64,000 nt of DNA, from positions 1,884,942-1,948,941 of the forward strand of contig NC_009718.1 of assembly GCF_000017545.1 (NCBI RefSeq), given 5' to 3'. The translations under genes and the position numbers were made by a program. Of this stretch, positions 52,504-62,692 are shown piece after piece. The notes under the pieces are model-generated. The model searched no databases, was not told where the DNA came from, and saw nothing but the letters and a program-made list of their open reading frames with translations. Position 1 is the stretch's first letter. The number at the start of each line of letters is the position of its first letter. The stretch is from Fervidobacterium nodosum Rt17-B1 (GTDB lineage Bacteria; Thermotogota; Thermotogae; Thermotogales; Fervidobacteriaceae).

Positions 52504-55500
52504 TTATAATTTTTCAATATCTATTTCATTTCCGTGTTCATCGTATACTCTTACATCCAAAGCTAAACCTTTAAGTTCTCTGACAAGAACTTTAAAGCTC
52601 TCAGGTAACCCGGGTTCTGGGAGATTTTTACTCTTCATTATAGCTTTGTAAACTTCTGTTCTTCCCTTTATGTCATCGCTCTTTACTGTTAACATTTCGT
52701 TGAGTGTGTAAGATGCTCCGTAGGCTTCAAGTGCCCAAACTTCCATTTCACCAAATCTTTGACCACCAAATTGTGCTTTACCACCAAGTGGTTGCTGGTG
52801 AATAAGCGAATATGGACCTGTTGCTCGTGCGTGTATTTTATCTCGAGCTATGTGGATAAGTTTCATAATGTACATGTAACCAACTAATACTGGGAAATCA
52901 AATTCTTTACCTGTCCTACCATCTCTGAGCGTGACTTTTCCAGATGGATTATTTGGATCATCGCCATGATGTAAGTTAAGTGTTTCTCTTACTTTGTAAA
53001 GTTCTGGTAGTATGTCATCTTCTTTTGCTCCATCAAATACAGGCGTTGCAAAGTATCTGTTAGTTAATTTTGCGAGCCAACCAAGCGATGTTTCAAGCAC
53101 CTGACCGATATTCATACGTGATGGAACACCAAGAGGACTAAGCACAACTTGAACCGGTGTACCATCTGGTAAGAACGGCATATCTTCTTTTGGAAGAATC
53201 ATCGAGACAACACCTTTATTACCGTGTCTACCAGCGAGTTTGTCACCGACTTCTAATGGTTTCCTAGTTGCCAAGTAGACTCTCACAAGTGTATTTACGC
53301 CAGGTCCCAAATCACCGACTTCTTCTTTATGGAAAACGTGAACGCCTATAACTCTTCCTTCAACACCATGTGGTACCCTCAATGAAGAATCCTTTACATC
53401 TTTACCTTTCTCACCAAAGACTGATCTCATAATTTTTTCTTCTGGACTTGCGTCACTTTCACCTTTTGGTGTTACTTTACCAACTAATATATCCTGTGAT
53501 GTAAAGTATTTTTGTTTACCAACGTACGCACCTATCCTTATTATTCCATTCTCGTCAAGGTTTCTAATATTTTCTTTTGAAACATTTGGTATTTCTGATG
53601 TAATTTCTTCTGGACCAACTCTTGTTTCTCTTGCTGTTGTTTCGTAAACCTCTATATGTACGGATGTAAATGTATCTTCCTCAAGAAGCTCTTCACTTAC
53701 CAATATTGCGTCTTCAAAGTTGTAACCTTCCCATGGTAAAAATGCAACGAGTACATTCTTTCCAAGTGCAAGTTCTCCATTGTCAGTTGCTGGACCATCA
53801 GCGATTGGCGAGCCTTTCTTTACGAAATCACCAACATTGACGATTGGTTTTTGCGTTATTGATGTATCTTGGTTTGACCTTACATATTTTAGAAGTGTGT
53901 ATTCGTCAATTATTGGGTTACCTTTTTTATCGTACATTAGTTGACCATTTTCATCTATTCTGTGAATGATAATTTTTCTACCATCAACCTTTTTAACTAC
54001 ACCATCATTCTTTGCTAACACTACGTGACCTGAGTAAATAGCCGCTGCGTATTCCATTCCTGTACCTACAAATGGTGCTTCTGGCTTTATAACAGGAACA
54101 GCTTGTCTTTGCATGTTTGAACCCATCAACGCGCGATTTGCGTCATCGTGTTCCAAGAATGGTATAAGTGATGTTGTAACACTAACTATCTGCTTTGGAG
54201 AGATATCTACAAGATCTACTTCATTTTTGTGAACGTAAACTATTTTTTCAAGGTACCTTACGGGGACCCTTTCTTGTATTATATTCCCTTCTTTGTCAAA
54301 AGCGATTGTTACAGATGCTATTTTGTAGTTTTCTTCCTCATCAGCAGCTAAATAGACCACTTCGTTTGCTAATTTTCCATTGGTGATTCTTCTGTAAGGT
54401 GTTACCAAAAATCCGTATTCATCAATAGTCGCATAAACTGAAAGTGATGTTATAAGACCAATGTTACCACCTTCAGGTGTTTCGATAGGACACATCCTCC
54501 CATAGTGTGAGTGGTGAACGTCACGAACTTCAAATCTTGCTCTTTCTCTTTTTAGACCGCCAGGTCCAACTGCAGTTAGCCTTCTTTTGTGCGTTAATTC
54601 AGCAATTGGATTTACTTGGTCCATAAATTGGGAGAGTGGGTTTGTAGCGAAGAAGCTATTCAATGAAGCTATAACATTTCTCAAGTTTATTAAACTTGGA
54701 ATAGATATTTTATCTAAACTTGTATAGGTAGCTAATTTTTCTTGTATTTGATGTATTGATTTCGAAAATGCTCTTTCAAATTCTGAACCTATAAGTTCAC
54801 CAACTGTTTTAACTCTCTTATTCGATAGATGGTCTTTGGTATCCAACGTTTCTGGATGTTTTTCTGTTTCAAGGAGCATTCTAATAACCAAGATAATATC
54901 TATTGGTGTAAGAGCATTCGATTTTTCTTCGTATTCTATCCGTTCAACACTTTTTGGATTTCTTCCTTCTATTTCAATCAAATATTTTCTATAGGCATTT
55001 GTCAATTTTTTATTCATTTTATAGCGACCGACTTCTGAAAGTTCAAACCTTTCTTCATTAAAGTAAAGGTTATTCCAATATGATTTTGCGGCATTGTATC
55101 TGAATACTTCTCCGGGTCTTAATTCCTTGTATATTTCCATGAAAGCTCTTAACTCACTGATATTTTCTTCTAATGGCATTTTGAGTTTTTCTTTAAGCTT
55201 CATGTATGTTTTGAACATATAGTTATTAACAACTTTAATTTTTTCAATTCCATGTTCTCTTAATATTTCGACAAGTGTCGAAGTTAGAACTGACCCTTTT
55301 TCTGCAATTACTTCTCCGCTTTTTGAAACAATTTTCTCGAGAATAATTATTCCTTCAGATTGTTTTAAAGAATAGTCGTCTTCGACATCTAAGTAAGCCG
55401 GGAAGAGCGAGAGTATATCTATATCATTTTGAAATCCAAGTGTTTTTAAGACAAGGAATAGATTGAGTCTTTTTCTTCTATCAATTCTTGCGTAAAGTGT

Positions 55501-56052
55501 TTCATCGTTTAAGTTAAGCATTATTTCTAACCATACGCCACGAACCGGTAGAAAATGAGCAAGGTATATAGGTTTAGCACCAATATTTTTTGTTGGTTCT
55601 TCGACAAAATATACGCCAGGGCTTCTAACAAGTTGACTTACAACAACTCTTTCAACACCGTTAATTACAAAAGTTTGATTTTCAGTCATTATTGGGTAGT
55701 TTCCAAGAGAAACCTCTTCTTCACGCATTTCTCCGGTTGAAACATCTGTGACCCTAACTGTTGCATAGAATGGAGCTACATAAGTTAACAATCTTTGCTT
55801 ACATTCTTCAACACTGTGAAGTGGCGCACCAACTCTGAAGTTTACAAACTCAAGATTGAAGCCCTTCTCTCTTCTGCCTTCAACTTTTGCAGAAGTTATA
55901 GGGCTAAACTTCTTAAGAATACGTAAAATACCATGGTTCAAAAGCTCTTCGAAAGACTTTCGCTGGATTTCAACAAGGTCGGGTACTTGGATAATCTCAT
56001 CAACCTTACCGAAAGAATACCTTGTACGTTTACCAATTTGGTAGGTTTTCAT
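52504..56052 (-). CDS. rpoB: DNA-directed RNA polymerase subunit beta
   Basis: 1182 residues. It has the fork and rifampicin regions ([49 protein letters not shown]), the active-site Lys region ([27 protein letters not shown]) and the C-terminal [22 protein letters not shown] that contacts beta'. The start [15 protein letters not shown] is behind GAGGTGATGAG. The Asp of the RNA-contact region (FMDQ) and the neighbouring His (THKRR) are wild-type, which does not suggest rifampicin resistance at those positions. Confidence 0.98.
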   Translation of the reverse strand: MKTYQIGKRTRYSFGKVDEIIQVPDLVEIQRKSFEELLNHGILRILKKFSPITSAKVEGRREKGFNLEFVNFRVGAPLHSVEECKQRLLTYVAPFYATVRVTDVSTGEMREEEVSLGNYPIMTENQTFVINGVERVVVSQLVRSPGVYFVEEPTKNIGAKPIYLAHFLPVRGVWLEIMLNLNDETLYARIDRRKRLNLFLVLKTLGFQNDIDILSLFPAYLDVEDDYSLKQSEGIIILEKIVSKSGEVIAEKGSVLTSTLVEILREHGIEKIKVVNNYMFKTYMKLKEKLKMPLEENISELRAFMEIYKELRPGEVFRYNAAKSYWNNLYFNEERFELSEVGRYKMNKKLTNAYRKYLIEIEGRNPKSVERIEYEEKSNALTPIDIILVIRMLLETEKHPETLDTKDHLSNKRVKTVGELIGSEFERAFSKSIHQIQEKLATYTSLDKISIPSLINLRNVIASLNSFFATNPLSQFMDQVNPIAELTHKRRLTAVGPGGLKRERARFEVRDVHHSHYGRMCPIETPEGGNIGLITSLSVYATIDEYGFLVTPYRRITNGKLANEVVYLAADEEENYKIASVTIAFDKEGNIIQERVPVRYLEKIVYVHKNEVDLVDISPKQIVSVTTSLIPFLEHDDANRALMGSNMQRQAVPVIKPEAPFVGTGMEYAAAIYSGHVVLAKNDGVVKKVDGRKIIIHRIDENGQLMYDKKGNPIIDEYTLLKYVRSNQDTSITQKPIVNVGDFVKKGSPIADGPATDNGELALGKNVLVAFLPWEGYNFEDAILVSEELLEEDTFTSVHIEVYETTARETRVGPEEITSEIPNVSKENIRNLDENGIIRIGAYVGKQKYFTSQDILVGKVTPKGESDASPEEKIMRSVFGEKGKDVKDSSLRVPHGVEGRVIGVHVFHKEEVGDLGPGVNTLVRVYLATRKPLEVGDKLAGRHGNKGVVSMILPKEDMPFLPDGTPVQVVLSPLGVPSRMNIGQVLETSLGWLAKLTNRYFATPVFDGAKEDDILPELYKVRETLNLHHGDDPNNPSGKVTLRDGRTGKEFDFPVLVGYMYIMKLIHIARDKIHARATGPYSLIHQQPLGGKAQFGGQRFGEMEVWALEAYGASYTLNEMLTVKSDDIKGRTEVYKAIMKSKNLPEPGLPESFKVLVRELKGLALDVRVYDEHGNEIDIEKL

Positions 56053-56181
56053 CTCATCACCTCTTCCTCAATCATTGCACATTTGCACATTACAATCTGG
56101 ATGGAAAAATAATCACCGCGGAGGTTTAGAAAGAAAAAGGATTGGAAAAGTCAATAATAAGCCAATTATATATTAAACCAT

Positions 56182-56216
56182 AAAAACCCCGCACTGTACA
56201 GTACTGTGCGGGGTTT
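56182..56216 (-). terminator. Attenuator-type terminator between rplL and rpoB
   Basis: AAACCCCGCAC / GTGCGGGGTTT forms an 11-bp stem. On the minus strand it is followed by TTTTTATGGTTT. It sits 33 nt behind rplL and about 130 nt before rpoB, a position that would reduce polymerase relative to ribosomal protein synthesis. Confidence 0.85.
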
Positions 56217-56248
56217 GATACACAATATTCTTTATTTTGAAAAGTATG

Positions 56249-56638
56249 TTACTTTATTTCAACTTCTCCGCCAACTTCTGTAATCTTCTTCTTGATTTCT
56301 TCTGCTTCTTCTTTCTTTACGCCTTGTTTAATGAATGCATCTGCTGCTCCTGCTTTTTCTACGAGGTCTTTTGCTTCTTTAAGACCGAGGCCTGTTATTT
56401 CTCTTACTACCTTTATAACTTCAACTTTCTTTGCTCCGAAGCTCTTGAGGAGAACATCGAATGAATCTTTTTCTTCAGCTGCTGCAGCTGATGGTGCTGC
56501 TGCGCCTGCAACGGGCATTGCTGCCATTACTGGTGCCGCTGCGCTTACTCCAAATCTTTCTTCAAGCATCTTGACAAGTTCTGCAAGTTCTGCAACTGTT
56601 AAACCTTCAATAGCTTTTACAAGTTCTTCCAATGTCAT
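56249..56638 (-). CDS. rplL: Ribosomal protein L7/L12
   Basis: 129 residues. The N-terminal dimerisation helices ([27 protein letters not shown]), an Ala-rich hinge ([23 protein letters not shown]) and the factor-binding C-terminal domain ([32 protein letters not shown]). The ATG at 56638, with GGAGGTG upstream, is used; the frame opens five codons earlier. Multiple copies bind L10 on the ribosomal stalk. Confidence 0.97.
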   Translation of the reverse strand: MTLEELVKAIEGLTVAELAELVKMLEERFGVSAAAPVMAAMPVAGAAAPSAAAAEEKDSFDVLLKSFGAKKVEVIKVVREITGLGLKEAKDLVEKAGAADAFIKQGVKKEEAEEIKKKITEVGGEVEIK

Positions 56639-56699
56639 GATATACACCTCCATAATCGTATGTTCTTAAATTTTTTAATTAAAACAAATCTTGTGTTTA

Positions 56700-57245
56700 T
56701 CACTGCTTTTCTTTTTGCTCTTTAATAGCATTAAGCGCATAAAGTACGCTTCTAAGCACACCTGCAAGAGAGTTGACAAGACCGCGTATCGGAGCCTGAA
56801 TTCCTCCAACAACCATTGCGATAAGTTGGTCTCTGGATGGAAGTTTCGAAAGGTCTTCGAGTTGTTCCCCGGCAAAGAACTTTCTTTCAAGGAATAAACC
56901 TTTACATACTGGTGTACCCTTGTTTTCTTTAACAAAGTTGTAGAAGACTTTGATAGCTTCTACTGGATCTCCCTCTGTTACATACAAAACCGCTGTGGGA
57001 CCAAAGAATGAACTTTCATGAGAATCAACATCGTAACCAGAGTTCTTCAAAGCCATCTTTAAAAGTGTGTTTTTTACAACGGTTAACCTTGCACCACTAC
57101 CAAGTTTTTCTCTTAAAGCTCTTCTTAAATTTGTCATTTGTGCAACGGTCAAACCTTTAAAGTCTGTGAAAAGAACAAGTGATGAATTTTGAAACTCGCT
57201 GGTAAGTTCTTGAACCAACTGTTCCTTTTCTGGTCTTCTAAGCAC
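56700..57245 (-). CDS. rplJ: Ribosomal protein L10
   Basis: 181 residues. Stalk base protein. The family core is VLFTDFKGLTVAQMTNLRRALREK, VVKNTLLKMALKNSG, FFGPTAVLY and the C-terminal L12-binding helix (APIRGLVNSLAGVLRSVLYALNAIKEQ). The GTG at 57245 behind TTGGAGGTG is the right start; the frame is open 88 codons further through the leader but encodes nothing there. rplK and rplA, usually upstream, are not here. Confidence 0.97.
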   Translation of the reverse strand: MLRRPEKEQLVQELTSEFQNSSLVLFTDFKGLTVAQMTNLRRALREKLGSGARLTVVKNTLLKMALKNSGYDVDSHESSFFGPTAVLYVTEGDPVEAIKVFYNFVKENKGTPVCKGLFLERKFFAGEQLEDLSKLPSRDQLIAMVVGGIQAPIRGLVNSLAGVLRSVLYALNAIKEQKEKQ

Positions 57246-57271
57246 ATCTTCACCTCCAATCTCTAAATAAA

Positions 57272-57400
57272 AACAAAAAATGCCTCTTTCCGAGGCATAA
57301 CAAAAGAGAACTCCAGCTAAAAAGCGGGTTTCTCTTTTGTGCCTCCTGCAGGCGACCACTTGGGTCTTTTTTGTACCTGCATTCTTCGGCAAACATTGAG
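57272..57400 (-). promoter_or_regulatory. L10 leader with attenuator terminator
   Basis: On the minus strand the leader can fold with AGGC-ACAAAAGAGAA pairing TTCTCTTTTG-TTATGCCT (57294-57310 with 57330-57345), the L10-binding fold of the L10 leader family. The GCCT at its 3' end can instead pair in GCCTC-GGAAA-GAGGC (57282-57296), followed by TTTTTTG, an intrinsic terminator. The two structures share bases and exclude each other, so excess L10(L12) could favour one of them and stop transcription of rplJ-rplL-rpoBC. Confidence 0.8.
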
Positions 57401-57415
57401 ATATACCAATGCTAT

Positions 57416-57424
57416 ATTTTACCA
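57416..57424 (-). promoter_or_regulatory. Promoter of the rplJ-rplL(-rpoBC) unit
   Basis: Minus strand TGGTAAAAT, an extended -10 (TAAAAT at 57416-57421) with a poor -35, just upstream of the L10 leader and 58 nt behind the PBP gene stop. Confidence 0.5.
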
Positions 57425-57481
57425 GATATTGATTTTTATTAGTGAAAAAAATGTAACAAAAGCATGAATTTTTATTTTGGG

Positions 57482-59242
57482 TTATAGGGGTGGTAAATCG
57501 GAAAGCCATACGTTTAATGCGGTTCCTTCTGACGTAATTTCGAATTCGTATTTATCCACATAGAGACCTTTTTCATGAATCTTAATGTTTAACTTTTTTT
57601 CATTTGCCAATGAGATGAGTTGTTTAATTGTCCAGCCTTTTATATTTGGAATTTCTGCGTTATTTGAGTTTTGTGAATTCTTAGTTTGATATTGTATTAA
57701 CTCTTCAACCACATTTTTAAAAAGTGGTGCTGCGACTATACTGCTTAACTTTTCTTTTTGTGGAGAATCTACCCAAACAAGGATTGTGTATTCTTTATCT
57801 AACTTAACTTGACCAATAAAGAGTGCTGTAACATCCTTTTTCCCATTTTTTTGTGCTGTACCAGTCTTACCTAAGATTTTTATTTCATCAACTTTTGCAT
57901 TTACTCCTGTACCTTTCTCTACAACATCAAGAAGCATTGTCTTAACTATTTTTGCTGTATCAGCCGAAAGAATTTTTTTAGTTCTAATTTCACCTGATTC
58001 ATCAAGTGTTGGAGAAACGTATATACCATCATTTACAATTGAATTGAAAGCAGCTAATAATTGAATAGGTGTAACTCCTATTGATTGGCCAATTCCAATG
58101 AACGCCCAATCTGCACGATACCATTTGTCAGGTGGATTAAGCTTACCGGGAATCTCTCCTAACAATTCAATTCCAGTTTCTTTTCCAAAACCAAAAGATG
58201 TTAGTATCTCATAAAGTTTCTCTTGACCATATGTATCAATTATTTTTTTAGTGGTTAAAATAGAGACAACGTTACAGGAATGGACAAGTCCATCGTAAAG
58301 CGTTATATTTTCGTGTTTTTCAAGGTCTTTTATTGTTAAATCAAGTCCTTCTATGGGTTTAATGTACCCTGGACAATAAAAATTTGTTTCTGGTGTAACT
58401 AACCCAAGTTCAAGTGCAGCTGCAAAAAGTATAGGTTTTATTGTAGAGCCTGGTTCAAGATATCCCATATAGTATGTTGGCCAACTTTGAGTAGTTAGTG
58501 CGACTCTTATTTTCCCGGTTTTACTCTCCATCAATAATATTCCAACTTCAGTTGCTTGTTTTTCTAATTGATATTTTTTAGCAAAATCATAAAGTTTTTT
58601 TTGAAGAGATATATCAATTGTTAATCTTATATCTTTACCATTTTCTGGTTCAATTCTTACTGATTTAACTCTGTTTCCTATAAAACTTGAATAGCTAATA
58701 GAAATTATCCCATCTCTAATGGGTCTCAATAATTTATCAAAGTACGCTTCTGCCCCACTGATGCCACATCTTTGTTCAGTACGGCCTACGATGAAATTCA
58801 AAGCAAAATCTTGGATAGAAATTCTCCGCTCCTCTTGCTCTATGTTGACAAACTTTAAATACTGGGGCGGTATCTTTTTTTGTATTTCTTCTCTTTTTGA
58901 AAAAGAACCAAGTCTTAAGATGTTCTTATTATCTAAGTCAACGAGCTTTTCGGATAATCCAAAATTAGAAAGCATCTTTATAAAATCCGGATCACGCTTA
59001 AAGGCATTACCGGCAATTGCTTTCAAATATCTAATATCTAAGTATGCTGTATAAACGACTTCACTTGTTGCTAAAAGCCTCCCACGTGAGTCATATATAT
59101 TACCCCTCAGTGCAACTACTTTGCTGTTTATAGCGTATTGATTAGTATATATATTATTCCATATTTTGAAAATTAGTATTGATAATATTAATACAAAAGA
59201 TATAAATGCAATTTTGTATCTCTTATTACTCAACTTATTCAA
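57482..59242 (-). CDS. ftsI: Class B penicillin-binding protein (FtsI/SpoVD-like transpeptidase)
   Basis: 586 residues. N-terminal membrane anchor (YKIAFISFVLILSILIFKIW), then a pedestal domain (SKVVALRGNIYDSRGRLLATS). The transpeptidase follows with SxxK in EPGSTIKPI, SxN in HSCNVVS and KTG in LGKTGTAQ. The last ~60 residues look PASTA-like (AEIPNIKGWTIKQLISLANEKKL). It cross-links septal peptidoglycan. It overlaps ftsL by four bases, and rsmH-ftsL-ftsI is the conserved division order. Confidence 0.93.
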   Translation of the reverse strand: MNKLSNKRYKIAFISFVLILSILIFKIWNNIYTNQYAINSKVVALRGNIYDSRGRLLATSEVVYTAYLDIRYLKAIAGNAFKRDPDFIKMLSNFGLSEKLVDLDNKNILRLGSFSKREEIQKKIPPQYLKFVNIEQEERRISIQDFALNFIVGRTEQRCGISGAEAYFDKLLRPIRDGIISISYSSFIGNRVKSVRIEPENGKDIRLTIDISLQKKLYDFAKKYQLEKQATEVGILLMESKTGKIRVALTTQSWPTYYMGYLEPGSTIKPILFAAALELGLVTPETNFYCPGYIKPIEGLDLTIKDLEKHENITLYDGLVHSCNVVSILTTKKIIDTYGQEKLYEILTSFGFGKETGIELLGEIPGKLNPPDKWYRADWAFIGIGQSIGVTPIQLLAAFNSIVNDGIYVSPTLDESGEIRTKKILSADTAKIVKTMLLDVVEKGTGVNAKVDEIKILGKTGTAQKNGKKDVTALFIGQVKLDKEYTILVWVDSPQKEKLSSIVAAPLFKNVVEELIQYQTKNSQNSNNAEIPNIKGWTIKQLISLANEKKLNIKIHEKGLYVDKYEFEITSEGTALNVWLSDLPPL

Positions 59243-59499
59243 TTTATTACATCACGCCCCATAACAATTTTTGTAATTTGTAACCCAAGTACCTCGCTTT
59301 GTTGTTCAATTATTGAAAGATTTTCTCTATAAATTGAAAGTTCTTTACTTAATTGGACCGTTCTCCAATTAAGTATATATGCACTAAGAGCAAGTATAAC
59401 CAACAAAACAATAGGAATCAAGTATTTGAAAAAAGTTGAAATAAAACTACTTTCTTTTTCAAGGATAACTTCTCTCTGTTTGGCCCTTACTAAAGTCAT
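59239..59499 (-). CDS. ftsL: FtsL-like cell division protein
   Basis: 86 residues: basic N-terminus, one membrane helix (FFKYLIPIVLLVILALSAYIL) and a short coiled coil (VQLSKELSIYRENLSIIEQQSEVLG). Sequence is weakly conserved in this family, but size, topology and position between rsmH and the PBP gene support FtsL. RBS AAGGGGG, ATG start. A 149-nt gap to rsmH holds no gene. Confidence 0.8.
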   Translation of the reverse strand: MTLVRAKQREVILEKESSFISTFFKYLIPIVLLVILALSAYILNWRTVQLSKELSIYRENLSIIEQQSEVLGLQITKIVMGRDVIN

Positions 59500-59648
59500 A
59501 AATATCCCCCTTCGCTCCGCTAGATTTTTAAATAGATAGAATAAAATAAAATGAATAAATGGATCGACAAGGAACGGTCTAAGTGAAAGCTTCGTTCGGA
59601 CTATAAACCACTTTGAACTGGTTTTGTAAATTAAAGTTTTAATGGGGA

Positions 59649-60533
59649 TTAAACTCGCTCCGCTAATCTAAGTTTGGCGCTTCTAGCTCTTGGATTTTCG
59701 GCTACTTCAAAAGTTGTTGGACTGATAAAATCACCAATAGGTTTTAACCTCTTATCATTCTTAAATACGTGTTTTACAATCCTATCTTCTAATGAATGGA
59801 AAGAAATAATAGCTAATCTACCACCAGAATTTAGATAATCTGGTGCGAATTCAAGAAATTTAGAAATATTCTCAATTTCTTTATTTACCTCAATTCTTAT
59901 AGCTTGGAAAGTTTTTGTGGCAAAATGGCGTTTCCTATTATGCACTTCCTTGTACGGGAGTGCCCTCTTAATTACTTCAACAAGTTGTCTTGTTGTTTGT
60001 ATAGGTCTATTTTGGACAATTGCTCTTGCAATTCTTCGGGAAAAATTTTCTTCACCATAGTTGTATATAATATCGGCTAATTTTTCCTCAGGATAGGTAT
60101 TAACAATATGGTAGGCTGTTAAATTATTCTCGAGGTTCATTCTCATATCAAGAGGTTCATCTTGATTAAAAGAAAAACCTCTACCCTCAGCTTTGAGTTG
60201 GTAGGTTGATACTCCCAAATCAACAAGTAGTCCATCAACTTTATGGACTTGTAATAAACTCAATAAGACGGGTAATTCTACGTAGGAGAATTTAAAAAGC
60301 TGAACATTAGGGTAGGACAACAAATTGTGCTCTGCTATTTGTAATACTTCACTATCGACATCAATTCCAATAACCCTACCACCATATGGTAACACACGTT
60401 CTGCTATAGCTCGAGTGTGTCCGCCTTCTCCTACAGTGCAATCTACATACACCCCGTCCGGCTTCCAAATTAAATTTTCAACAACCTCATTTAATAATAC
60501 CGGGATGTGATGATCGTTATATACTCTATTCAT
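59649..60533 (-). CDS. rsmH: 16S rRNA (cytosine1402-N4) methyltransferase
   Basis: 294 residues. Blocks of RsmH/MraW: HIPVLLNEVVENL, YVDCTVGEGGHTRAI (SAM loop), VDGLLVDLGVSTYQL, GRGFSFNQDEPLDMRM, TKTFQAIRIEVNKE and GGRLAIISFHSLEDRIVK. First gene of the division cluster here; mraZ is not seen upstream. RBS GGAGAAAAG, ATG start. Confidence 0.97.
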   Translation of the reverse strand: MNRVYNDHHIPVLLNEVVENLIWKPDGVYVDCTVGEGGHTRAIAERVLPYGGRVIGIDVDSEVLQIAEHNLLSYPNVQLFKFSYVELPVLLSLLQVHKVDGLLVDLGVSTYQLKAEGRGFSFNQDEPLDMRMNLENNLTAYHIVNTYPEEKLADIIYNYGEENFSRRIARAIVQNRPIQTTRQLVEVIKRALPYKEVHNRKRHFATKTFQAIRIEVNKEIENISKFLEFAPDYLNSGGRLAIISFHSLEDRIVKHVFKNDKRLKPIGDFISPTTFEVAENPRARSAKLRLAERV

Positions 60534-60573
60534 CTTTTCTCCGCTCCGCTAAAATTAGAAAAAGACTGTTTAT

Positions 60574-60603
60574 ATTGTAAAGTAAAAGAATAACAAAATG
60601 CAA
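60574..60603 (-). promoter_or_regulatory. Promoter of rsmH
   Basis: Minus strand TTGCAT (60598-60603), an 18-base spacer and TACAAT (60574-60579), about 40 nt before the start codon. Confidence 0.55.
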
Positions 60604-60716
60604 TTTTGTATTAAAAAATAACATGTTGTAAGATGCTTTATTTATGGTGTTTTTTGACAACTTTTTAAAATATACTTGGGTATAGTAAAAATTAACATTT
60701 TGTTAATCAGAAAAAT

Positions 60717-60765
60717 AAAAATAGCGGTTGCCAATATTTTGAATTGAGCAACCGCTATTTTTTAA
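60717..60765 (-). terminator. Rho-independent terminator of dppA-ptb-arcC
   Basis: AAAATAGCGGTTGC / GCAACCGCTATTTT with an imperfectly paired inner CAAT/ATTG, and T tracts on both strands. It lies 20 nt behind arcC. Confidence 0.88.
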
Positions 60766-60785
60766 TTATTTTTATAATTTATGTT

Positions 60786-61721
60786 TTATGGAACAATCTT
60801 TGTTCCAGTTTCACCTTTTAGGGCTTTATCGAGTACTGCCATATCTGTGATTATACATTCGCGACCCGTTGATGAAACAAAATCAATGGCCGCTTCAATT
60901 TTTGGCCCCATGCTTCCAGATGGAAATTGCCCTTCAGCAAGGTATTTTTTTGCTTCTTCAACCGTTAGTTTATCGACTTCAAATTGATCTGGCTTTTTGT
61001 AATTTATGCAGACTTTTTCTACACCTGTTAATATTATTAAAATATCTGCTTCTACTTCCTTTGCTAATAATGCACTTGCCCTGTCTTTATCTATAACTGC
61101 TTCCACGCCTTTGAACATGCCGTTTTCTTTGACAACGGGTATTCCACCACCACCAGCTGCGATTACTATAACGTCTTTTTCTACTAACATTTTTATAACT
61201 TCTTTTTCAACAATATCTAGTGGTATTGGTGATGGTACGACTCTTCTATAGCCTCTTCCAGCATCTTCTTTCATTATCCAGCCTTTTTCTTGTGCAAGTT
61301 TTTCAGCCTCTTCTTTGGAATAGAATGGTCCAACAGGTTTCGTTGGTTTTTGAAATGCGGGATCGTTTTTATCTACTTCTATTTGTGTTACTATAGCAGC
61401 TATTTGTCTTTCAATATTTCGCCTTTTTAGTTCATTTTCTAAAGTAAGAGCTATCATATAGCCAAGACTACCTTGCGTTTGTGCATCGTTTACGTCGATT
61501 GGGAATGGTGGAATTACATGCTTTGCAAGATCTTGTTGTACAAGCAAGTTTCCAACTTGTGGACCGTTCCCGTGTGTGATAATGATATCGTACTCATCAA
61601 GCATACCTGCTAAGTAGTGTGCTGTTTCTGAAAGATTTTTAATCATGTTTTCTGCTGTTGGTTCCTCACCAGGTCTGTTTACTGCGTTTCCACCAATTGC
61701 TACAACTGCGAGTTTTTTCAT
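60786..61721 (-). CDS. arcC: Carbamate kinase
   Basis: 311 residues. Makes ATP from carbamoyl phosphate, normally the last step of arginine or agmatine fermentation. Amino-acid-kinase fold: VVAIGGNAV, ITHGNGPQVGNLLVQQD, FPIDVNDAQTQGSLGYMI, IAAGGGGIPV, DKDRASALLA and FPSGSMGPKIEAAIDF. No arginine deiminase or ornithine carbamoyltransferase lies in the window. RBS GGAGGTG, ATG start; third gene of the dppA-ptb-arcC unit. Confidence 0.95.
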   Translation of the reverse strand: MKKLAVVAIGGNAVNRPGEEPTAENMIKNLSETAHYLAGMLDEYDIIITHGNGPQVGNLLVQQDLAKHVIPPFPIDVNDAQTQGSLGYMIALTLENELKRRNIERQIAAIVTQIEVDKNDPAFQKPTKPVGPFYSKEEAEKLAQEKGWIMKEDAGRGYRRVVPSPIPLDIVEKEVIKMLVEKDVIVIAAGGGGIPVVKENGMFKGVEAVIDKDRASALLAKEVEADILIILTGVEKVCINYKKPDQFEVDKLTVEEAKKYLAEGQFPSGSMGPKIEAAIDFVSSTGRECIITDMAVLDKALKGETGTKIVP

Positions 61722-61763
61722 TGCTTTACACCTCCAAAACTTAGATATTTTTGGTATTTATCA

Positions 61764-62645
61764 TTATGATAAAGCAATTGCCAATGCTATCGATGCAAAT
61801 TTAGAATCGCTTGTGTCGGCTCTTGAAATAACTATTACTGGTACCTTGGCTCCAGCTATTATACCTGCAATTCTTCCGTTAGCAAAGTATACAGCTGATT
61901 TACCAAGGAAATTTCCACTGTGTATGTCTGGAACAACTAAGATATCTGCATGCCCTGCTACATCCCCTTTCACACCTTTTACTTCCGCAGCGTAAATACT
62001 AAGCGCATTATCGATACCAAGTGGACCATCTATTTTGCAGTTTTTTATTTGTCCTCTTTCGTTCATTTTAGCAATTATTGCTGCCTCCATTGTTTCAGGC
62101 ATATCGGGATTGACTGTCTCAACGGCAGCTATAAGACCAACTTTTGGTATTTCATAACCGAGTTTTCTTGCTACTTCCACAGCGTTTTGTATTATCTGCA
62201 CTTTTTGCTCCAATGTTGGTCTTATAACCATTCCACCATCAGTGACAAATATCAATCTATTTACACCTGGGACTTCAACAACAGCAACGTGTGAGAGTAA
62301 TCTATCGGTTCTTAACCCAAATTCTTTGTCAAGTACAGCTTTAAGTAATGTTGATGTTTTAACTAATCCTTTCATAACTATGTGTGCTTTTCCTTCTATT
62401 ATACTTTTAACTGCTTGTTTGGAAGCGTCTTCTTCTGTTCGGCAATCGACGACAGGAAATTCGGCGCCTATCTCTTCTAGGTTTTTTTCAATGATTTCTT
62501 TTTTTCCAAAGAGTATTGCGGAAACTCCCAAATCTTTTGCTTCGTGTACCGCTTTTATTGCTTCTTTATCCTCTCCACCAGCAATAGCAATAATCTTGTT
62601 TTTTCCTTTTGCCAATTCGATGATATCGTCAAGGGTTTTAAGCAC
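61764..62645 (-). CDS. ptb: Phosphate butyryltransferase/acetyltransferase family enzyme (Ptb-like)
   Basis: 293 residues. Converts acyl-CoA and phosphate into acyl phosphate, which a kinase turns into ATP. Family blocks: IIAIAGGEDKEAIKAVHEA, IVMKGLVKTSTLLKAVLDKE, LLSHVAVVEVPG, FVTDGGMVIRPTLEQKVQII and GNFLGKSAVYFANGRIAG. The GTG at 62645 behind GGAGGTG gives the standard length; the open frame extends 25 codons further with no homology. No butyrate kinase adjoins it. In amino-acid fermenters it may act on branched-chain acyl-CoA. Confidence 0.92.
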   Translation of the reverse strand: MLKTLDDIIELAKGKNKIIAIAGGEDKEAIKAVHEAKDLGVSAILFGKKEIIEKNLEEIGAEFPVVDCRTEEDASKQAVKSIIEGKAHIVMKGLVKTSTLLKAVLDKEFGLRTDRLLSHVAVVEVPGVNRLIFVTDGGMVIRPTLEQKVQIIQNAVEVARKLGYEIPKVGLIAAVETVNPDMPETMEAAIIAKMNERGQIKNCKIDGPLGIDNALSIYAAEVKGVKGDVAGHADILVVPDIHSGNFLGKSAVYFANGRIAGIIAGAKVPVIVISRADTSDSKFASIALAIALS

Positions 62646-62692
62646 TTTAAACACCTCCGCTATACAAAATATAAAGTTTATAAATATAGAAT

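Noticed and set aside
57246..57509. N-terminal extension of rplJ by 88 codons
   Set aside because: The extension lies over the promoter, L10 leader and attenuator; the GTG at 57245 with GGAGG fits the family length.
60654..60686. Plus-strand TTGACA with TATACT or TATAGT downstream
   Set aside because: Spacers of 11 and 21 bases are outside the functional range, and no plus-strand gene follows.
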